Source: Timema cristinae (Eukaryota > Arthropoda > Insecta > Phasmatodea > Timematidae). Taken from it: DNA of 64,000 nt. The position numbers were made by a program, and so were the translations under genes. Under the pieces are notes generated by a model that saw nothing but the letters and a program-made list of their open reading frames with translations, searched no databases and was not told the DNA's origin. How positions within the stretch are numbered: the first letter of the stretch is position 1; every line of letters starts with the position of its first letter. Positions 19,566 to 29,490 of the stretch are shown piece by piece. The DNA is taken from NCBI GenBank assembly GCA_039000515.1, contig JBCFYV010000001.1:48259978-48323977 (forward strand), written 5' to 3'.

Positions 19566-22500
19566 TCACTCACTGGCACCCGTACATGATGGTCCAGCTT
19601 CAATCATCGTCTCTTGGAGGGAAGTAGTTGGTTGCTCCCCTATTGAGTAATGACCCCAAGGTAGAGTTTTGTCTGATCCAGGTAACACGTATCGTTTATC
19701 ATCGATAGAGCAAAGTGCGACCCGATTAAATTTTTGAGTGTAAAGTTTGAATCCTACAGCTCTTATTGAACGAGCTTCTCTCATGACTACTGTTTCATTA
19801 GTTAAACAATTACGATAGTCCTCTAAAGAGAGCGTTCTTAACGCGCTACTCTTGACACCTTTAGCTTTGAGCATCTCACCACCCCCTTGTACAGCAAATG
19901 AATAGAGTTTAGGGCGTAAACCTATGAACTCAGCGATGACCTGACCTCGAGTCTCGTCTTTTAGTTTACCGAGCACCCCTTTATTTACTACAGGCATGCC
20001 GTAAACATTGTCTTGTCCGTAAGTGGAGGTGTCCAGATACTCATTAGCTAACGGGATAAGTCGTCGGTAGGCGTCCTCGACTGTTATATAGTAGAGGAGC
20101 GAGTCTGTGTCAGTGTATTGGAGTTTTAGTGTACCTGGTGGGAAGGCTGGAACCATGACCTGGTAATGTAGACCGTACATGACCACTTTAGAGATTTCCA
20201 AAATGGCGAATCCCGCATAAATTGGCATATCAAAGTAAATCTCCTGCGGTTCCATCTCAATGATAACCAGGTTTTCTGATACAATCATACGGTTTTTAAA
20301 GTTTGGACTGGCTATAAGGTTACCAGCCCCAAATTTACCTTCCCACCTGGTAGTTATTTTTACCGTACGGTAGGCCCTCTTGTTAGATATAAGACGGCCG
20401 AATGCAGCGTTGTTCATCAATTTGAAAAACATGTTTTCAAACTGATTGCTCGCTTTACTCCTCATTTCCGCGTTCAGCTTAATATACGGGGCCATCCACG
20501 GAGATTGTTTGAAACTGAGAACACGGTGGACTCTCGTCAGTTTCAACCCATTCACTAAACATAACTTTAGATGACGATAGTGAATGACGTACCTAGTCTT
20601 ATCAGCTAGAGTCGTTAACAATTTCTCGTGTTTCCCTACGGGTGGAATCCCTTTCTCAGGACAGAACGGCAAGTCAGAATGAGCGTCATGTACATCTTGT
20701 GGATATTCAAGATCTACCTGCAAGATATAGCCCGTATCCGCATCGTCCTCCACGTTTAGCACATCCAAACATTCAATTTCTTCATCTTCAAGCCATCTGA
20801 ACCCTCCATAGGGTAATGAGCTCAACATGCTAAATGAATAGAGTCCATTCACGTCTAGATAAACTAGGTAAGACTCTGGTTTGGAACGGTCAAATGAACT
20901 CATATAACGATTATTAGCTACAGAATGACGATTAGCTACGAAACATATCCCTCCTCGAATAGCTCCCTCAATGAATTGATGCATATCTACGTCATCTATT
21001 AATTCGAGCCGTACCTGGGTTATTCTCAATAGAGCTTGGTACGCTAGACTGGGGGCCGTAAGAGACCATCCGGGATCGAGCCTATACGTTTTCATACAAA
21101 GATCACGAAAGTTCTCAAAGACGTCAGCTAGTAGTGTTACGTCGGTATGAAGGTAGAGGTTCGAGTAATCCCAAAGATTCTTACATTCGAATAGCCGCCA
21201 AACCTCGCAGGCGTGATCATAGTCTTCCTGAGAGATATGACTATCCGTGAGCGCGTTATAAAATTTATCTTTGCTCGGTAACTGAGTCTCGTTCAGCCGC
21301 TCAAATGAATCTATATAGTCATAGGGGAACACCCCTTTACGAGCAACTAGTTTGAAACGTTCATCATCAGGATGACACTTACGAGTGATTTTAAGCTGCT
21401 CAGGTTCGAGGTAAGATACGCATTTCTCTAGAGAGGTACATAGAAAGCTGAAACTATCTATAATTTTAATTGTGATCCCTCGAAACCCGTGCCGAATATA
21501 CTTCATGATTACTTTGAATCTTCCCATTGTCTCGCCAATAACTCTGACTTTCCCTGGATTGACAAGAACGCTCTCCCCTGTGAACGGATCAGTTTCTCTA
21601 CGTTCAACAAGTGATTCGAGAAGGAAAAAATTATCGTAGCAACGTGCGTTATGAATAACCACGCTCAGATGACTGGGGTTCTTGTAATTAATATTACACC
21701 CTGCGTGACTGCTACCACGGTAAAGTCCTGTCAAGTGACAATGATCCATAACGCGGATATCATCATTCGCGTAGGGTTTTTCACAAATATGACAATGAGT
21801 GGCCGTATTGTGAGCATCTCTTTGAGCAGGTGTTAGCGGCATCATTGGAACTACAGTACTATAATAATCTAGTACGCGCTTTGCCGTATCTACGAGAGCT
21901 TCAACAAATTGATCTGTACAATCTTTTCCCGTGAAGTGACGATACTCTGAGAGATTATCATTAAAAATGCATTTAGTGTACATGCCTACAGAATAGGCTA
22001 CATGATTCTGTACATTCTCAGTATAAGAAAATTTCGTGTCAGGATCACACGTTTCTATAGGCACGAGTAAACTCTCCAAGTCAGCGTACACAATAAATCC
22101 TGTTTTCTCCTGTTGTTTATACTGTGAGAACGTCAGGAATTTATTTTCCCCTTGAGGGAATGTACTCCTTACCACTCCAAATTTTTTACACGTTTCTTTA
22201 TGTTTTACAAGTTTATTTTCAGTCAGAAAAGAGCTCAAACAACGGCCACAAAAATACCTACGTCTTCTGTCAGACAAGGGTGCTAGTTGAGGGTTTATTA
22301 ATCGTGACAGATTTTTGATTGCACTGAAATGATAATTTTCCGTCCCATGTACTTTTATCATGAATAAATGAACATGTCTAGCACACTCTTTAGCGCTGAC
22401 ATGTACGGGAACGATCACTATTTTTTTAGAGTTGTCTGCAGTGTCCACATAAGAATCACTACCTTCGTGTTTTGCAGTGTACACATTAACAGATATATCG

Positions 22501-23456
22501 TTAAGCCTTTCGAAGCGTTCAATATATCTCATTTCGAACGGAAGCGGGATCCCATCTAGATTCAACACGTCACGAAAATTAGGATAAGACGATAAACGCT
22601 GAGCTAACCCTGTCGGCTCAAAGAGGCACGCCAATACGGATACTGGGAAGCAGAGTCCTTCTTCAGCTTGAACATTTATCAGCGCTCTACGTGCGGCTAT
22701 AGTTTCAGGGATTTGAACGTGGGCACCGATCGTGAAAGCCGAGTTTTTCGAGAAATTTACTCTCATTTCCAACGTACCGTTGTACATCCACCCTGAGTCT
22801 CTAGAAACAAAGCCCTCAATCTGAGCAAGGAGTGGGAAGACCACGTTATTCTCATATTTCTCTTCTAAGTTTAGTGTGTTAAATATATCGTATAGAGAAG
22901 AATTGAAATAACCCTTTTCAATTCTGTCATCAGTAGGATGCTTAAACTCGCAAATGAGGCTACAATTTACCTATATAGGGCCGTTCGCGTTTGATTCTTT
23001 TTCTACAGTTTTTACATAAATATCTCCACACGCAACGAGAAACTGTACGACATCCTTGTAGGGTAACTCGTTACTGATTGAGTATGTCTTTATACGTCGA
23101 GCGTATGCTTGTTCAATAAGTTTAATAGATAGTCCTAGCGGCTCCAGGTAAAGCCTAAACTGAGTAAATCCCGTACCTAAGTTTCGTGATAAGGTCAAAA
23201 GTCTTTGGATCTGTACGTCTATATTGTCATGGTCTGATATCAGTAGACTCGAGGTCTTAATCTGGCCAGGTATATGCTCAATGTAAGCGTTATACAACTT
23301 CCCTTCACGAAGTGCAACGTCATGTTTCAAGTATCTAATTAAAAGTTGTTCATTAGCGTCTAGATCTGTGAGAGTATACACTCTATTCCCATTAGTTTGC
23401 CGAGATACAATTATAGGAGGTGATAAACGCAATCGTTTTGTCGGTGGTTCTGTCAT
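19566..23456 (-). pseudogene. Protein-primed family B DNA polymerase (PolB), interrupted by one in-frame TAG
   Basis: Replicates the element from its TIRs. The main frame (22844-19566, 1092 codons from a GTG) holds, in order: a C2H2-like finger YFCGRCL...KHKETC (residues about 197-219), ExoI VYADLES (252-258), an HNH-like insert CHIC...DHCHLTG..RG..H..C (351-383), ExoII HNARCYDNF, ExoIII YLHTDVTLLADVF, motif A YLDVNGLYS (662-670), motif B KLMNNAAFG (808-816) and motif C YTDTDSLL (910-917). The frame stays open upstream to a TAG at 22971-22973 and continues beyond it in the same frame to ATG 23456 (TEPPTKRLRLSPP..., with FRLYLEPLG). This upstream part is probably the PolB N-terminus, though it could be a separate gene. 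Motif A and ExoII depart slightly from the usual Polinton form. Confidence 0.93.
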
Positions 23457-23485
23457 GTTCGGGTGCACTATGCTCTAAAAAGGCC

Positions 23486-23497
23486 CTACTCCCCCTC
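23486..23497 (-). promoter_or_regulatory. GAGGGGGAGTAG element upstream of PolB
   Basis: Twelve bases identical to those at 26429-26440 upstream of the other right-end gene. It lies 30 bp before the PolB ATG. It is a candidate promoter motif shared by the right-end genes; not seen upstream of the capsid genes. Confidence 0.4.
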
Positions 23498-23699
23498 AGT
23501 ATTATCTTCTTCATTTCGGGTCAACTTGCTCTATGATCTCTTCGAGCGGCTCTGAGACGGCTATAAAAACAAACAGGGACGTCTAGTTAGCCGTTCATGA
23601 AGCCATGATATACAACCATTGAAGCTAATGCCTGTTTAATTCGGGATGTATACACATTTAAAGGTCTGAATCGTCTGTGTAGAGGAAGTGAGCCTGCAT

Positions 23700-23890
23700 T
23701 TACGTAGAGTAAGAGTGAGAAGGATCAAGGTTCGAATCTAGGTCGTGTGTACTGAGGGTGATTTTCTCAAAAAAGGTTTACGATTCTACTTCATGCAAAA
23801 GCGAGTACACTTCATATAAATATAACCCTTTTCTTATATCTAAAAATATTAGCGTATAACTCGAACGGGTAGTAAGACGTGATGCTAGGA
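23700..23890 (+). mobile_element. Host SINE (family B) inside the Polinton
   Basis: A B-box-like GGTTCGAATCTAGG near 23730 is followed by a GTACTGAGGGTGATTTTCTC body and the shared 3' tail GCGTATAACTCGAACGGGTA. It matches copies at 32534, 33170 and 45035. No clear target duplication was found. Confidence 0.8.
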
Positions 23891-24360
23891 ACTGAATACC
23901 TCTAATTAGATTAACTAAAATCATATTAAATGTATGACTCGAAAATACATTCGATTGTCCTGATGTAGACAGTAAGATTGGGGTTCGAAGTAAAGTTTGT
24001 TAGAGGATTATACATTAGAACTTAACTCTCTACCGTACGTGATTTATATATAACACTTTAGCACAACTTAATGTTAAAAACTTTTAAGGAAATCTTTCAA
24101 ATTTGGTTTCTACTTGCATCAATAAAATACAGCAACGCCTGTGAAACTCTATTCCTACTACTTGTATAGCTTGACTGCTTATCACATTATCTAAGCTTAA
24201 AGGCAATCTCAAGTTTCGTCTTGGTTCGTCACATAACAATTGAATACTTGCATTTACTATTATTGTTATTATCATATGGGTTATTTAAAGCTAACATTGA
24301 TAATGTTTTAGCGCCATCATTCAGCATGACTGAGATTTGAACGAATCAATGAGGAAGCGT
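23891..24360. other. Polinton spacer, no gene seen
   Basis: AT-rich. The 63-codon minus ORF at 24084-24275 has no recognisable motif. Confidence 0.5.
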
Positions 24361-25980
24361 AGACTATTATGTATTATCTTACTACCCGTTCGGTTTATAC
24401 GCTAATGTGTAATGGTGAGATGAAAAGAAAGTTCTACAGTTTAACGTGGAATCCGAACCACGGTGGTGGTCTGACATTCACAAGATAACCTGAAGGAAGG
24501 TTTTTTTTTTTTGAGAAAATATGCGTTATTATTATTTGTAAAATCACAGAAATTAGAGGAAATGAACCCACATTTGCGTAGAGTTGAAAAAAAATACATA
24601 TTTCGATTAATGGTGAGATGAAATGAAGGATCCACAGTTTAACGTGGAATCCGAACCACGGTGACGGTCTGACACTCACAAGATAACCTGAAGGAAGGGT
24701 TTTTTTTGGGAAAATATGCGTTATTATTTGTAAAATCATAGAAATTAGAGGAAAAGAACCCACATTTGCGTAGAGTTGAAAAAAATACATATTTCGATTA
24801 ATGGCGAGATGAAATGAAGGATCCACAGTTTAACGTGGAATCCGAACCACGGTGGAGGTCTGACATTCCTCCCTCATTCACAAGATAACCTGAAGGAAGA
24901 GTTTTTTGGGAAAATATGCGTTATTATTTGTAAAATCACAGAAATTAGAGGAAATGAACCCACATTTGCGTAGAGTTGAAAAAAAAAATATATTTCGATT
25001 ACTGGTGAGATGAAAAGAAAGTTCTACAGTTTAACGTGGAATCCGAACCACGGTGGTGGTCTGACATTCACAAGATAACCTGAAGGAAGGGTTTTTTTGG
25101 GAAAATATGCGTTATTATTTGTAAAATTACAGAAATTAGAGGAAAAGAACCCACATTTGCGTAGAGTTAAAAAAAAATACATATTTCGATTAATGGCGAG
25201 ATGAAATGAAGGATCCACAGTTTAACGTGGAATCCGAACCACGGTGGAGGTCTGACATTCCTCCCTCATTCACAAGATAACCTGAAGGAAGGGTTTTTTG
25301 GGAAAATATGCGTTATAATTTGTAAAATCACAGAAATTAGAGGAAAAGAACCCACATTTGCGTAGAGTTGGAAAAAAATACATCTTTCGATTACTGGTGA
25401 GATGAAAAGAAAGTTCTACAGTTTAACGTGGAATCCGAACCACGGTGGTGGTCTGACATTCACAAGATAACCTGAAGGAAGGTTTTTTTTTGGGAAAATA
25501 TGCGTTATTATTTGTAAAATCATAGAAATTAGAGGAAAAGAACCCACATTTGCGTAGAGTTGAAAAAAATACATATTTCGATTAATGGCGAGATGAAATG
25601 AAGGATCCACAGTTTAACGTGGAATCCGAACCACGGTGGAGGTCTGACATTCCTCCCTCATTCACAAGATAACCTGAAGGAAGGGTTTTTTTTGGGGAAA
25701 ATATGCGTTATTATTTGTAAAATCACAGAAATTAGAGGAAAAGAACCCACATTTGCGTAGAGTTGAAAAAAATACATCTTTCGATTACTGGTGAGATGAA
25801 ATGAAAGTTCCACAGTTTAACGTGGAATCCGAACCATGGTGGCGGTCTGACATTCACAAGATAACCTGAAGGAAGGTTTTTTTTGGGAAAATATGCGTTA
25901 TTATTTGTAAAATTACAGAAATTAGAGGAAAAGAACCCACATTTGCGTAGAGGGAGATTTGAAAAACCCCATACTCTGTA
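24361..25980 (-). repeat. Tandem array built from fused SINE pieces, 8 units
   Basis: The AGATAACCTGAAGGAAG landmark occurs at 24483, 24681, 24883, 25073, 25275, 25465, 25667 and 25859, so spacing alternates near 190 and 202 bp (a 392-bp dimer). The 12-bp difference is the CATTCCTCCCTC insertion. On the minus strand each unit joins a segment of SINE family A (CCGTGGTTCGGATTCCACGT) to a segment resembling SINE family B (CTACGCAAATGTGGGTTC). The left edge (24361-24480) carries the family A tail (TTACTACCCGTTCGG). ORFs across the array are repeat translations. Confidence 0.9.
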
Positions 25981-26048
25981 CATCCTACCTGAAAAAAACA
26001 TATTTCGATTGATTTGATTAATCCTAGAAATGATTGTAATAAACATAC

Positions 26049-26346
26049 CTTCGAAGTTTATCAGTGCCGTCTTGCTGTTTTTGGAAATACCTCGGTAGAC
26101 TAGGAGTAGATCGGCTTTGGAGAGCTCCTTCAGCTGATCGTCGGTAAGCAAGGAAAATCGAGCCGGAAGCCACACGTTATATTTGTCCTCCAACAAAGTG
26201 AGAACTCTACGTCCGTATCTCGTCGTCACACCTTTTATATTAGTGATATAATAACCATGACCTATCTCTAAATCTGTCAGCTTCCTTGACACTATCTCAC
26301 TCGAACCGATTGCTGACAAAAGCGCCGCTGAATATTCACTAGACAT
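26049..26346 (-). CDS. Small conserved Polinton protein, 3' end lost or spliced
   Basis: About 100 codons of real-looking sequence: DLEIGHGYYITNIKGVTTRY, then VLTLLEDKYNVWLPARFSLLT and a final LLVYRGISKNSKTALINFEG. The pattern (L..LEIG..Y.I..I..V.T.YG..V...LED...V.LP.RFS.L) matches a small protein I recall near PolB in arthropod Polintons; its function is unknown to me. The frame then runs into the SINE-derived array for another 100 codons, which is not conserved coding. A strong splice-donor match AAG|GTATGT sits exactly at the boundary (26049/26048). Either the last exon is elsewhere, or the repeat array replaced the last few codons. No matching acceptor in phase was found near PolB. Confidence 0.75.
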
Positions 26347-26428
26347 TCTTGATGATGTTGTTTAGAATATAAAGATTTAAAAGATAATGGATTCTACTTA
26401 AAGGGGTAACTCAATATATAGAAGTAAA

Positions 26429-26440
26429 CTACTCCCCCTC
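26429..26440 (-). promoter_or_regulatory. GAGGGGGAGTAG element upstream of the small right-end gene
   Basis: Identical to 23486-23497. It lies 83 bp before the ATG at 26346, with TATA-like sequences (TATATATTGA near 26412-26421 and CTTTATATTC near 26370) between it and the gene. Confidence 0.4.
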
Positions 26441-26898
26441 TTCAGGAGGCGGCGCGAAAAAAGGGTTTGACTCCTCCCTCTTTACTGCGTGAGAAGTCCC
26501 CCTCTTGTAAAATTCTCACAGACCATTTCCTTCCAAAATGAATCTGAGACCCACGCAGATGTTAACTTCCTGCGAAACAGATGTTAACTTCCCGAGTTAA
26601 AGCACTCTCTCGTTTAGGGGAGCAGAGCCGACCCCACTAATTCACAGGAAAACATTTTTCTCTTGTCACATACAGAGTAGGGAAAGAGCAAGAGAGGACT
26701 AAGCTGACAGGAAAACATTCTTCATTTGTCACCACCGGAAAGAAGGACCTTTTTCTCAACTCGGGCTTAGAGAAGCCTGAATCATAACACTAGGATTAAA
26801 GGTTAACCCTTTTTAGTTCGTGGGAAACTTATAACGAGATTCTTTTCTCAACCAATAATACCAGCCTTTCTCTAATGCCACGCCTCCTTCTCCTGCAC
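26441..26898. other. Right subterminal Polinton DNA, no gene seen
   Basis: A repeated CAGATGTTAACTTCC pair lies near 26557-26592, with AACATTTTTCTCTTGTCAC and AACATTCTTCATTTGTCAC about 80 bp apart. No ORF of note. Confidence 0.5.
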
Positions 26899-27052
26899 CC
26901 GCGAATCCACACCGCGGGAAGGGGGGGGGGAACACGCGAGACTACGGCGAGGGAGTGGAGGGGAAGGGGAGACGAGTGAGGTACGATCAATTACCTCACC
27001 CTCGCCCCTCTCCCCCCCTCCTCTATGTTCTGATAGTTGACATTCTGTCTTA

Positions 27053-27054
<2 letters not shown>
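26899..27054 (-). repeat. Polinton right terminal inverted repeat
   Basis: Reverse complement of 8131-8285 except for two substitutions and one base in the C-run. The element ends at CTGTCTTACT and is followed by TATATA. Confidence 0.95.

Positions 27055-27110
<56 letters not shown>
27055..27110. repeat. (TA)n microsatellite, Polinton target
   Basis: Twenty-eight TA units immediately after the element. Its first six bases are the right target duplication. The left side has only about 16 bp of TA, so the element landed near one edge of the tract or the tract has since changed length. Confidence 0.95.
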
Positions 27111-27113
<3 letters not shown>

Positions 27114-28804
27114 GACAACCTTGCATATAGAAATAACGTTTTAAATGATAAAATCAACCAAAACATTTATTTGAACTGAATTTTAATAGACTTGAAGGTT
27201 ACTTGGCTTACTTTTTATTACTGCAAACATTTAAAGAGATTATGTTTATATTATTATGTTTAATTAGAGGCCTAGTAAATGTTTGTGTGTTTAATAAATA
27301 AGCGCATAAAATCTGATTAATTAATTAAGTAGTCTAAGAATATGGATGGCTTTCATTTTTTATGTCTTACAGTACATTAACTATGAAAGTCTTTGTTACA
27401 GAAAAAAATCATTTTTAAAAAATAAACGTATGAGCGTTATTGAGCCTACGTATATTCCATTATATTACATTACATTGTACCACACACATTAGTAGGGCCT
27501 AGGCCTTATATAGTTTGGGTTTTTTCTAGGATTTTCTAAATAACCTTCAGAGGAGAACTCTTTCCTTGGGCTTAAACACAGTGACATTTTTATACTATTA
27601 TGAGAAATTTAATATTTTTTACCATTCATTGACTCAAAGTAGGCAAATTTCCAATGATGGCAAAATTAATATTTTATATAGTACCGATAGTTGGAAAAAT
27701 AATATTTCAGGATCCCAAAATTTAATGAAAAATGTGTTGACGCCTGAAAGGTTAAGTTTTGTTCAGGTGCGTTCGTTTATAATATTAAAAATTATAACTA
27801 TTGCTTATTAAATACTTTGAATACTTTGGTGCCATGTTGTGACATTCTTTGAATATTCATGTTATAAATAATGTTCATCTGTGATTGATGAGTTATTTGT
27901 TGATTTTTTAAAAATTATATAGGCCTCCCTAATTTACAATATTCATTTTGTTATCAATGGATACTTGTTTTTTTTTATGTGTGTAGAGGGGGCAAAAAAT
28001 ATAAGACAAGTTTATACGGTGACAAAGAAAAACAAGGAATCCCGCTCTCATTTTACTGGCACATTATTACTTTTAATCATAATCTCAAGAATTCCCTTCA
28101 AATCACAAGATGAATTTTATTATTTAACAGTTAGAAGCAAAGATTTTTGTTTTACACTGCCCTTCCTCTTGTTTGACTTTAGCTGGATAAATGGCTAGGC
28201 ATTTCTACTTATAGTGGGCATAATGATAAAGGGCTGTAGATAAAATCATATTGTTTGGAGATGTAGCTGTTGAAGAGTGGTAAATATAAACACTTACGGG
28301 ATTTTTCAATCAAACTTAACAAAACTAGTACATAAAATGTAGGCCTGTGTTAAAGTTTAGTATGATAACCTATAACTTCAACTTCAAGACCAACCCAGAT
28401 AGACCTACATTATAAACTGATGAAATTATCTGTAGATAATAGGATATGACACTTTAAAACAAATATATAAAGATTAAAAGCATATAGGCCCCCTAATTAC
28501 AAAAATTTGTTTCTTTATTGCCATGCCCTATCTTAAAGTTAGGTTACTTTAACCTTTGCTTAGAGTAAGTGAGTTTTCTGTGAGCAAATAATATGTCGTC
28601 ATTAAAGTATCTACTGCTGTCAATTGTCATAATAATAGTATTTAAATACAGGATTGCCAACAAGATGGTAGTAGGGTTTATATATATATATATATATACC
28701 TTAATCACAGATATATTCTGTAATGTTTTAAAAATAAGTCGGAAAATCCGTGTTTAGATTTTAAAGTAATAAGAAAATAATAATTAAAAATATTATATCT
28801 TTTA
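27111..28804. other. AT-rich host DNA, no gene seen
   Basis: Two ORFs of about 80 codons (27566-27811 and 27965-28198, +) have no recognisable motif. A short (TA)n lies near 28679. Confidence 0.5.
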
Positions 28805-28960
28805 TATTAATATAGAGATAGTGCTGCTTTCTAGTTACCTCGGAATGAGTTAAGGATAAGTGCTGCTCTCTAGTAAACATGAAATGAGTTAAGGCGAGTT
28901 TCTTCTGCTCTCATCTATCAGACAAGTGGTACCGCAATTAAATTGATACAATTCAGGATT
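28805..28960 (-). repeat. Right arm of the wide inverted repeat
   Basis: Reverse complement of 7234-7400. It ends at GATACAATTCAGGATT and leads directly into tandem repeats that reuse the same ATACAATTCAGG motif. Confidence 0.85.
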
Positions 28961-29396
28961 CTGTGGGTATAATGCAAATATTTCTAGTGGATACAATTCA
29001 GACTTTTTATTTGTGGTGCTCGTTTAAGAAAATGTCTGAATGGCTACCATTCAGAATGGATACAATTCAGGATTTTGTGGACATTATGAAAATGGATACA
29101 AATCAGACTTTTTATTTGTAATGCGTGTTTAAGAAAATGTCTGAATGGCTACCATTCAGATTGGATACAATTCAGGATTTTGTGGATATAACGCAAATAA
29201 TTACAGTGGATACAAACCAGGATGTTTGTTAAAGTCGTTTATTTGAAAACTGTCTGAATGGCTACCATTCAGAATGGATACAATTCAGGATTTTGTGGGT
29301 ATTATGATAATGGATAAAAATCAGACTTTTTATTTGTGGTGCTTGTTTAAGAAATGTCTGAATGGGTACCATTCAGAATGGATACAATTCAGCTCC
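28946..29396 (+). repeat. About 105-115-bp tandem repeat with hairpins
   Basis: About four units alternating GGATACAATTCAGGATTTTG with a hairpin TCTGAATGG-loop-CCATTCAGA. Hairpins lie at 29035-29055, 29140-29160, 29253-29273 and 29357-29377 (9-bp arms, 3-nt loop). Confidence 0.85.
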
Positions 29397-29490
29397 CCCT
29401 AGAGGTACAGTACATGTTTTCTGGACTCTCATAATGGGAACCAAGCATAGAGGTACAGTACGTGTTTTCTGGACTCTCATCATGGGAACC
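29397..29490 (+). repeat. Two copies of the 48-bp minisatellite
   Basis: Same unit and orientation as 6677-6985, 22 kb away across the Polinton. Confidence 0.9.

Larger units (their letters stand above)
8131..27054. mobile_element. Polinton/Maverick (adintovirus-like) element, complete, 18.9 kb
   Basis: Bounded by terminal inverted repeats beginning AGTAAGACAG and ending CTGTCTTACT, with TATATA flanking both ends (8125-8130 and 27055-27060). Six-bp duplications and AG...CT ends are typical of Polintons. Inside are protein-primed PolB, a retrovirus-like chromodomain integrase, FtsK/HerA-type packaging ATPase, adenain-type protease, PLA2 minor capsid protein, penton, major capsid protein and a fiber-like protein. 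Coding parts are richer in GC and CpG than the AT-rich flanks. The TIRs differ by only two substitutions and one run-length change over about 155 bp, and most ORFs are open, so the insertion is young. Three single in-frame stops and host SINEs inside show early decay. Confidence 0.97.

Noticed and set aside
23474..26049. Splicing of the small right-end gene directly onto PolB
   Set aside because: The donor at 26049 and the acceptor-like TTTTTAG at about 23475 are not in compatible phase for the PolB frame.
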